Below are positions 6,024 through 10,595 of a DNA stretch of 10,595 bases, piece after piece. The notes beneath the pieces are model-generated. The model had not been told where the DNA came from. It did not search any database and saw only the letters and a program-made list of their open reading frames with translations. This stretch comes from an uncultured Peptococcaceae bacterium (GTDB lineage: Bacteria; Bacillota; Dehalobacteriia; UBA7702), in NCBI GenBank assembly GCA_937919295.1, contig CALFRX010000325.1, positions 1 through 10,595 of the forward strand, given 5' to 3'. The translations under genes and the position numbers were made by a program. Numbering within the stretch: the stretch's first letter is position 1; every line of letters starts with the position of its first letter.

Positions 6024-6893
6024 ATGACCCATAAGGAAACCATCGCATACTGTTTGGCTTATATCGACGAACATCTCGATGAGGAACTGACTCCGAATTC
6101 CCTTGCGGATCTTTGCGGATATTCCTTTCATTACTTCTGTCACTTTTTTACCGTGTACATGGATTTGCCGGTGGGCGAATATATTCGCCGCTGCCGGTTG
6201 ACGCGGGCCAGAGAAGATTTAAGAAAAGGGAAATCTGTAACGGAAGCGGCCTTTGCTTATGGTTACGACACCGTCAGCGGTTTTTCCAGAGCCTTTAAAA
6301 AAGAATTCGGGATCTGTGCTTCAGAATACCGTAAAAAAGGAGGATTCCATTGCATGAACGTAAGGTTTGAAAAAAGAAATGAAATCAAAATGGTGGGTTA
6401 TGAGTTTATCCCCGAAGGTGGAGTCGATGTCAAAACCTCCGGCGCCTTTTGGTTGGGAAAAGACTTTTCCTCTGTGAGTAAAGAGGATTTTGCCAAAGCC
6501 GCCCAAGGCAGCGAAGGGGAAATCGGCCTTTGGTACCACGCTGCCGAAGACACGGGAAAACTCAGCTATTTCTTTGGTCCGGTGGTGGAAAACTTTGATT
6601 TTGTGCCCAAGGGCATGAAAACATTGACGATTCCCGCTGCCGCCTACGCCGTCTTTACTTCCGCCCCGGCAGATCTCACCGGAAAAGATGTCAGCGGCTT
6701 TGCCCAAGCGGTTCGTGACTGCTGGAAGTATATCTATGGCGAATGGCTCGATCAAAACGGCAAATATGAATACTGCCACGAAGGCTTTGCCTTTGAATAC
6801 TATGCAGAAAAGAACGGCACCAATGGCAGCAAAGACGCGGTGATGAATATCTATGTCCCCGTCAAGAAAAAAATAACCTCAGGACGCCCATAA
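6024..6893 (+). CDS. AraC-family transcriptional regulator with C-terminal GyrI-like effector domain
   Basis: 289 residues. Residues 1-105 hold the two-helix-turn-helix AraC DNA-binding domain: L-A-D-L-C-G-Y-S near 27-34 is in the first, and the signature V-T-E-A-A-F-A-Y-G-Y-D-T-V-S-G-F-S-R-A-F-K-K-E-F-G (72-96) is split over the second. Residues from about 112 to 280 resemble the GyrI/SbmC/Rob C-terminal domain, which binds small ligands in BmrR- and Rob-type regulators. This order (DNA-binding domain first) is typical of Rob-like proteins. I chose ATG 6024 because AGGAGG (6011-6016) sits seven bases upstream; the in-frame ATG 6000 would place that site inside the gene. It is divergent from the EamA transporter, which is its most likely target. 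Confidence 0.92.
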   Translation: MTHKETIAYCLAYIDEHLDEELTPNSLADLCGYSFHYFCHFFTVYMDLPVGEYIRRCRLTRAREDLRKGKSVTEAAFAYGYDTVSGFSRAFKKEFGICASEYRKKGGFHCMNVRFEKRNEIKMVGYEFIPEGGVDVKTSGAFWLGKDFSSVSKEDFAKAAQGSEGEIGLWYHAAEDTGKLSYFFGPVVENFDFVPKGMKTLTIPAAAYAVFTSAPADLTGKDVSGFAQAVRDCWKYIYGEWLDQNGKYEYCHEGFAFEYYAEKNGTNGSKDAVMNIYVPVKKKITSGRP

Positions 6894-6963
6894 ACCGCCC
6901 ATAGCGGTGTTGCTGTCAAAAAGTACGGCAAGTAGGTAAGGAAGTTTTCGCGCAAAACTTTCC
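6894..6963. other. 3' intergenic segment with two small inverted repeats
   Basis: After the regulator stop, ACCGC (6894-6898) pairs with GCGGT (6904-6908), and AAGTTTT (6942-6948) pairs with AAAACTT (6954-6960). Neither is followed by a T-tract. They may protect the mRNA end; the efficient terminator lies at 6987-7025. Confidence 0.4.
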
Positions 6964-6986
6964 TATGAAATTTTCGTGTGCATCAA

Positions 6987-7025
6987 AAAACCCTTCCGTA
7001 TCGCCAAGCGGTACGGAAGGGTTTT
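6987..7025. terminator. Bidirectional intrinsic terminator between convergent genes
   Basis: AAAACCCTTCCGTA (6987-7000) is exactly complementary to TACGGAAGGGTTTT (7012-7025). The inner bases 7001-7004 and 7008-7011 extend the stem with one G-T pair around a three-base loop. A-tract on the left and T-tract on the right let it serve both the plus-strand regulator gene and the minus-strand aminotransferase gene, whose stop is at 7031-7033. Confidence 0.92.
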
Positions 7026-7030
7026 GCTTT

Positions 7031-8215
7031 TTAGGTGTTCTTCGCCAACGCGGCGGTTAACTTTGCCAGGGCCTTTTCTACGGTTTCTGTGGGCGCCGCC
7101 AGGTTGAGGCGGATATGGGTGTCCTCCCTGCCCTCTTGGAAAAACCAATTTCCGTAACTGACGGCAAGACCCGCTTCTTTCTGCACGAAAGATCGGAGAT
7201 TCTCAGGGGAGACGACTTTCTTCAAATCAAGCCAGGCGAGATAGGTGCCTTCCAAAGGTGAGAGAATGATGTTGGGGAAGGGGAGCAGCGCCTCTTGCAG
7301 CAATGCGTAGTTTCTTTCGATGATGGCCAATACCGTATGAAGCCAAGGCTCCCCTTTGTTATAAGCCTCGGTCACAGCAAGATAACCGAAGGTATTGCCT
7401 TCGTGAAGGCCTATTTTTTCACAAAAAGCTTTATGTTTTTGACGGAACAGCGGATCTTCTATGATGAGAAAAGCGTTTTTTAGCCCCGCAAGGTTAAAGG
7501 TCTTTGACGCGGAAGTGACCGTAATGACGCGTTGAGAATAGTTTCCGACGGTAGCAAGGGGAATATGGCGCTGATCTTTGGCCACAATATCCTGGTGGAT
7601 TTCGTCGGAAACGATGATCATGTTGTGGTTTTTACAAATTTCCACGATCCTGGCCAATTCTTCTTTCCGCCACACCCGGCCTACCGGATTATGGGGAGAG
7701 CAGAAGATCAGCATTTTAACGTGATTTGTGGCAATCTTCCTTTCCATATCGTCAAAATTCAGGCGATATAGGCCGTTTTCTTCGCTGAGCTCGCTGATCA
7801 CCGGCGTCCGCCCTGTTTTTTCGATGGCGCCGAAAAGGGGACGGTAGACCGGCGTCAGTGTCATGATCCCGTCGCCTTCGCCGGTCAAGGCGAAAATCAG
7901 CTGGTGAATACCGCTGACCACGCTGTCCGCTGTGCGCACCCAGTCTTCTTTGACGACGTAACCGTGGCGCTCTTTTTCCCAGCGGATAAAACTTTCACCA
8001 TAGGATTTTGGTGGGATATAATAGCCGAAAACGCCGTTTTCCGCCGCTGTTTTCAGCGCCTCCCGGACAGGCCGGGGAGAGCGGAAATCCATATCCGCCA
8101 CCCACAGGGGCAACAGATTTCGTTCTCCAAAAACCGCTGACAGGCCGTCCCATTTTTCACTGTCCGTATCGTATCTGTCGTATAGCGCGATTTCCCGGGC
8201 AATTTGTTGATTCAT
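7031..8215 (-). CDS. MalY/PatB-family PLP-dependent aminotransferase, probable cystathionine beta-lyase (C-S lyase)
   Basis: 394 residues, usual for the MalY/PatB family of fold-type I pyridoxal-phosphate enzymes. Many members cleave cystathionine or cysteine conjugates to a thiol, pyruvate and ammonia. Visible features are an N-terminal L-P-L-W-V-A-D-M-D-F (35-44), typical of MalY/PatB, Y-Y-I-P near 65-68, T-P-V-Y-R-P-L-F (121-128), C-S-P-H-N-P-V-G-R-V-W (172-182) with Asn176, S-D-E-I-H (203-207) with Asp204, and the cofactor lysine Lys238 in S-A-S-K-T-F-N-L-A-G-L. The H-I-R-L-N-L-A segment near the end carries the substrate-carboxylate arginine. A weak AAGGTG site precedes the start. It is a single gene, divergent from the DUF2284 cluster. 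Beta-lyase activity is the family expectation; a plain aminotransferase remains possible. Confidence 0.92.
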   Translation of the reverse strand: MNQQIAREIALYDRYDTDSEKWDGLSAVFGERNLLPLWVADMDFRSPRPVREALKTAAENGVFGYYIPPKSYGESFIRWEKERHGYVVKEDWVRTADSVVSGIHQLIFALTGEGDGIMTLTPVYRPLFGAIEKTGRTPVISELSEENGLYRLNFDDMERKIATNHVKMLIFCSPHNPVGRVWRKEELARIVEICKNHNMIIVSDEIHQDIVAKDQRHIPLATVGNYSQRVITVTSASKTFNLAGLKNAFLIIEDPLFRQKHKAFCEKIGLHEGNTFGYLAVTEAYNKGEPWLHTVLAIIERNYALLQEALLPFPNIILSPLEGTYLAWLDLKKVVSPENLRSFVQKEAGLAVSYGNWFFQEGREDTHIRLNLAAPTETVEKALAKLTAALAKNT

Positions 8216-8290
8216 AAAGGCACCTTGCTTTCTGTTTTTTTATACTTTCGCGGAAACTTGAGGAAGTCCTTCAAAAAAAGGCCGGAGCGG

Positions 8291-8319
8291 TTGCAAAAAA
8301 GGTAATTTTGGGGTATGAT
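8291..8319 (+). promoter_or_regulatory. Promoter of the DUF2284-GNAT-Ntn hydrolase-HEAT cluster
   Basis: TTGCAA at 8291-8296 and TATGAT at 8314-8319 are separated by 17 bases. The in-frame TTG at 8308 lies upstream of this -10 and so is unlikely to be the start codon. Confidence 0.65.
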
Positions 8320-8358
8320 AAAAAAGTAAAAATAATCTTAAAACGGAAGGCGCAGCCA

Positions 8359-8925
8359 ATGTATAATAACATAGAAGTCAAAGCGGTCTGCATCCCTTTG
8401 GCAGACTATTGCAGAGACTATCGTGACGAAAAACAATTCATCGCATATTGTAAAGAATGCCCGCAGTACGGCCATCTTTGGTGCTGTCCGCCCTTTGATT
8501 TTGATACCACGGCGAAAATTGCCCCTTACCGTTACGCTTATATCATCGGGATTCGTGTCGCCGTTGATCCCCATTTGAGGGAAACGGTGAAAGATCCCGT
8601 TACCATCGGTGAAATGGCGGAATTTCTCACCCGCGACTTCCGCCGCTACATGGACCATATCATTTTAGGACTGGAAAAGGCCGTCCCCGGTTCACTGGCC
8701 TTTCATGCCGGCCGCTGTTATCTCTGCGATTACTGCGCCCGTCTCTTTGATAAACCTTGCCGACATCCGTCGCAAATGCGTCCCTCCCTGGAAAGCTACG
8801 GTTTCGACGTGGCCAAAACCACGGAAAATCTCCTCGGCTTCAAGCTCGAATGGGATAAGCAAAAGCTATCGGAACATATTTCCTTTATCGCGGCCTTGTT
8901 CACCAAGGAGGAAATTGCTTTATGA
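8359..8925 (+). CDS. DUF2284 family cysteine-rich, predicted metal-binding protein
   Basis: 188 residues of a family widespread in anaerobes, with no established function. Two cysteine clusters stand out. The first is C-K-E-C-P-Q-Y-G-H-L-W-C-C-P-P (Cys31, 34, 42, 43). The second is G-R-C-Y-L-C-D-Y-C-A-R-L-F-D-K-P-C-R-H-P (Cys120, 123, 126, 134), followed by R-P-S-L-E-S-Y-G-F-D-V (141-151). The spacing suggests iron-sulfur or other metal binding; that is inference. The chosen start ATG 8359 has GGAAGG at 8345-8350, eight bases upstream, and lies downstream of the promoter. The stop overlaps the GNAT start (ATGA), so the two are translationally coupled. Confidence 0.9.
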   Translation: MYNNIEVKAVCIPLADYCRDYRDEKQFIAYCKECPQYGHLWCCPPFDFDTTAKIAPYRYAYIIGIRVAVDPHLRETVKDPVTIGEMAEFLTRDFRRYMDHIILGLEKAVPGSLAFHAGRCYLCDYCARLFDKPCRHPSQMRPSLESYGFDVAKTTENLLGFKLEWDKQKLSEHISFIAALFTKEEIAL

Positions 8926-9338
8926 CGACGGCGGCCACAGAGCGGATCCTTGTAGGCCCCCTGCATCCGGGGGACGGAGAAAAGACGGAGGATGATGCCA
9001 TCCGGGAGGCTGCCGCCTCCTTGGGCGGCGCGCCCCACTGCTTCGCCGTAACATTAAGGGAAACCGCGGTGATCATCGGTTACGTGGCGGTGCAGGGAGA
9101 AGCGCTTTCTTTCTACATCACACCGGAGGAAAGGGACAAAGGCTTCGCCTTTGAGGCGCTATGCCTTAGCTTTGATTTGCTGTTTGGCTGTGAAGGTGTA
9201 AAAAGACTGACCGCCGTTTTAGCGGCGGACAATATTTACGCCATCAAAGCCCTTTGTCATGCGGGGATGGTAAAGGAAAAAACAGAAAACGGTTATTTTT
9301 ACGGTGTGCTCACCGCACCGGACTGGGAACGATTGTAA
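8922..9338 (+). CDS. GNAT-family N-acetyltransferase, substrate unknown
   Basis: 138 residues. The central I-I-G-Y-V-A-V strand (51-57) and F-Y-I-T-P-E-E-R-D-K-G-F-A-F-E-A-L (64-80) match GNAT motif A. There the R-x-x-G-x-A form (Arg71, Gly74, Ala76) of the acetyl-CoA pyrophosphate loop is kept. A-D-N-I-Y-A-I-K-A-L-C-H-A-G-M (102-116) matches the motif B pattern N..ai...ek.GF seen in RimJ/RimL-like acetyltransferases. The protein is short and its N-terminus is poorly conserved, so it may be a minimal or diverged GNAT. AAGGAGG at 8905-8911 lies ten bases upstream. It is the second gene of the cluster; the next begins 28 bases after its stop. Confidence 0.82.
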   Translation: MTTAATERILVGPLHPGDGEKTEDDAIREAAASLGGAPHCFAVTLRETAVIIGYVAVQGEALSFYITPEERDKGFAFEALCLSFDLLFGCEGVKRLTAVLAADNIYAIKALCHAGMVKEKTENGYFYGVLTAPDWERL

Positions 9339-9366
9339 AAGCGGAAGCGACGAAAGAGGGGCTATC

Positions 9367-10080
9367 ATGTCTTTGATTGTAACGATCCGGGTCAACGAGG
9401 GAATTGTCATGGCGGGGGACAGCCGCGCCACCTTTAACGTGCAAAAAGTGGAGAATAATCAGACCATTCGCGGCGTCGGCGTTCACTATACCGATTCGTC
9501 CAATAAAGTTTTTCTCTCCCCCAATGGCGCCGGGATCTCCTATTGCGGCGAAGCGGCTTGCGAAGGTAAACCGTTAAGCGGTTATCTGGAAAAATTTCTT
9601 CTTAGCGAAGTGCAAGAGGATACCCTTGTGTCCGATGTCGGCCCATTGCTTTTGACTTATTTTCGCCGATTTCAGCCCATTCCCAAAGTCGCTTTTCATG
9701 TCGCCGGCGTTTTAAAAGAAAATGATACGTATGTCGGTAAAGTCTGGCGGGTCTTCCCCGCGGAGGACAGGATCGAAAATATCATCAACGATAAGCCCGG
9801 CGCTTGCTGGAACGGGGAAGTGGACGTCCTCGCCCGCTTGCTTCAGCCGGTCAGCGTCAAGGGCGGCGGCAAGGATCTGCCCATGGCCACCCATCCCGTA
9901 CCCTGGGATCTCTTTACCCTCCAGGACGCGGTGGATTTTGCCGAATACGCCATCGCCACCACCATCGACGCCATGCGCTTTCAGTTGCGTCCCAAAACCG
10001 TCGGCGGCCCCGTGGATATCCTGGCGCTAAAAGCGGGGGAAAGCCTCTGGGTGAAGAAAAAGACGTTAGAGGCCCGGTAA
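9367..10080 (+). CDS. Proteasome/HslV-fold Ntn-hydrolase homologue with N-terminal Ser
   Basis: 237 residues. The N-terminus, S-L-I-V-T-I-R-V-N-E-G-I-V-M-A-G-D-S-R-A-T (residues 2-22, split here by hyphens), follows the strand pair of proteasomal beta subunits and HslV that ends in D-S-R-A-T or D-G-Q-A-T. Asp18 then corresponds to Asp17 of the proteasome, which places Ser2 at the catalytic Thr1 position. Removal of Met1, expected before Ser, would expose it. Lys47 in S-N-K-V-F is the likely partner lysine (Lys33 in proteasomes), after an insertion of about ten residues. The C-terminal V-G-G-P-V-D-I-L-A-L (212-221) matches the family's late G-G-x-x-D-I strand. No Ser129-like G-S-G motif is evident; the site reads G-A-C-W-N-G. 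Start ATG 9367 has AGAGGGG at 9355-9361. Peptidase activity and assembly state are unknown. Confidence 0.85.
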   Translation: MSLIVTIRVNEGIVMAGDSRATFNVQKVENNQTIRGVGVHYTDSSNKVFLSPNGAGISYCGEAACEGKPLSGYLEKFLLSEVQEDTLVSDVGPLLLTYFRRFQPIPKVAFHVAGVLKENDTYVGKVWRVFPAEDRIENIINDKPGACWNGEVDVLARLLQPVSVKGGGKDLPMATHPVPWDLFTLQDAVDFAEYAIATTIDAMRFQLRPKTVGGPVDILALKAGESLWVKKKTLEAR

Positions 10081-10595
10081 TGGCGGAGGACAGAGAAGAA
10101 AAAATCGCATATTTAAATAAAATGGGAGAAGGCGCGGCAACCAAGGAAGATGCTGTCGCCTTTTTGCAAAAAGCCCTTTACGACGAGGATCCCCTCGTGC
10201 GCGCCAAAGCCTTTCTCTTAGCGGAACGGTGTTACGCTCCCTCGCTTTTGCCGGTTCTTTACGATATCCTCGCCCAGGAGGAAAGAGAGTGGCAGTTGAG
10301 AGCCTTGAACGTCCTGCGCCTCAGCGCCGACGAGACGGTTCTCCCTCACTTGCGCCCCCTGCTCTTTCAGCGGGAAAAGCCGCTTTTGCTGCGAGGCGCT
10401 TATTTGACCGTCGCGGCCATTGGCGGCGAGAACGCTCTTAGGCTCATCGCCGCGTTTTTGACCAGTCCCTACTGCGGTTATTTGAAAGACGATTATCTTA
10501 GTGCCGTGCTGTTTTTGGCCTTAAAGGGAGGGAACAGGGCGAAAGCGCTTTGGGCAAAGCTCATTGCTGAAGATAAGGCGTTATCTGCTTTGAGC
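10080..10595 (+). CDS. HEAT-repeat alpha-solenoid protein, 5' part (runs off the window)
   Basis: 172 codons without a stop, continuing past the right edge. The first A of the ATG is the last base of the previous gene's TAA (TAATG), with AGAGG at 10068-10072 seven bases upstream, so translation is coupled to the Ntn hydrolase. About four tandem helical repeats of 30-34 residues are visible: D-E-D-P-L-V-R-A-K-A-F-L-L (36-48), W-Q-L-R-A-L-N-V-L-R-L (71-81), L-L-L-R-G-A-Y-L-T-V-A-A-I-G (102-115) and D-D-Y-L-S-A-V-L-F-L-A-L (137-148). Each is followed by an amphipathic L-P-x-L or A-L-R-L-I helix. This is the HEAT/armadillo pattern used for protein binding. No signal peptide or catalytic motif is seen. 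It may be a partner or adaptor of the proteasome-like protein. Confidence 0.8.
   Translation, partial: MAEDREEKIAYLNKMGEGAATKEDAVAFLQKALYDEDPLVRAKAFLLAERCYAPSLLPVLYDILAQEEREWQLRALNVLRLSADETVLPHLRPLLFQREKPLLLRGAYLTVAAIGGENALRLIAAFLTSPYCGYLKDDYLSAVLFLALKGGNRAKALWAKLIAEDKALSALS

Noticed and set aside
8308..8358. TTG at 8308 as the start of the DUF2284 gene
   Set aside because: It overlaps the promoter spacer upstream of the -10 (8314-8319). ATG 8359 has its own ribosome site.
9304..9366. Upstream GTG start at 9304 for the Ntn-hydrolase homologue
   Set aside because: It lies within the GNAT gene, has no good ribosome site, and would add a tail ahead of the conserved N-terminal strand. ATG 9367 fits the family.
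10229..10441. 70-codon plus-strand frame within the last gene
   Set aside because: It is an alternative frame inside the HEAT-repeat coding sequence. The HEAT frame is open from 10080 to the window end and shows repeats.
1..10595. CRISPR array, transposon ends, phage genes or tRNA genes
   Set aside because: No regularly spaced repeats, transposase motifs, long terminal inverted repeats or tRNA cloverleaf were seen on either strand by eye. A tRNA or IS search program would settle weak cases.

Overview
The window looks like chromosomal DNA of an anaerobic, mid-GC Firmicute, probably Negativicutes or Clostridia. That placement is inference. It rests on a class A RNase P RNA (Bacilli use class B), a cobamide-assembly operon under a B12 riboswitch, a rubrerythrin, strong Shine-Dalgarno sites and the trmK-nif3 gene pair. 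No phage, insertion sequence, tRNA or CRISPR array was seen.

Layout: (1) 1-1030, the 3' end of a trmK-like tRNA methyltransferase gene overlapping a Nif3/YqfO-family gene. (2) 1034-1424, the RNase P RNA gene with a near-consensus promoter. It is followed by about 190 bases without a convincing gene that carry a 17-base near-perfect direct repeat. (3) 1616-4172, a promoter, a cobalamin riboswitch with a terminator/antiterminator, then cobT, cobU and a cobC-like phosphatase gene. These serve lower-ligand activation and nucleotide loop assembly; cobS is absent here. (4) 4212-4901, rubrerythrin with its own promoter and terminator. (5) 4936-6893, an EamA/DMT transporter divergent from an AraC-type regulator with a GyrI-like domain. 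The intergenic region has a perfect 9+1+9 palindrome over the predicted transporter promoter. (6) 6987-8215, a bidirectional terminator and a MalY/PatB-type aminotransferase/C-S lyase on the minus strand. (7) 8291 to the window end, a compact plus-strand cluster: a cysteine-rich DUF2284 protein, a GNAT acetyltransferase, a proteasome/HslV-fold Ntn-hydrolase homologue and a HEAT-repeat protein running off the edge.

The most novel part is the last cluster. The proteasome-like protein has Ser2 where proteasomal beta subunits have the catalytic Thr1, so removal of the initiator Met alone would expose a nucleophile. Its stop codon overlaps the start of an alpha-solenoid gene (TAATG), suggesting a functional pair. 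I do not recognise this as a described system. The rest is well-understood housekeeping and cofactor metabolism with some regulatory detail worth checking.
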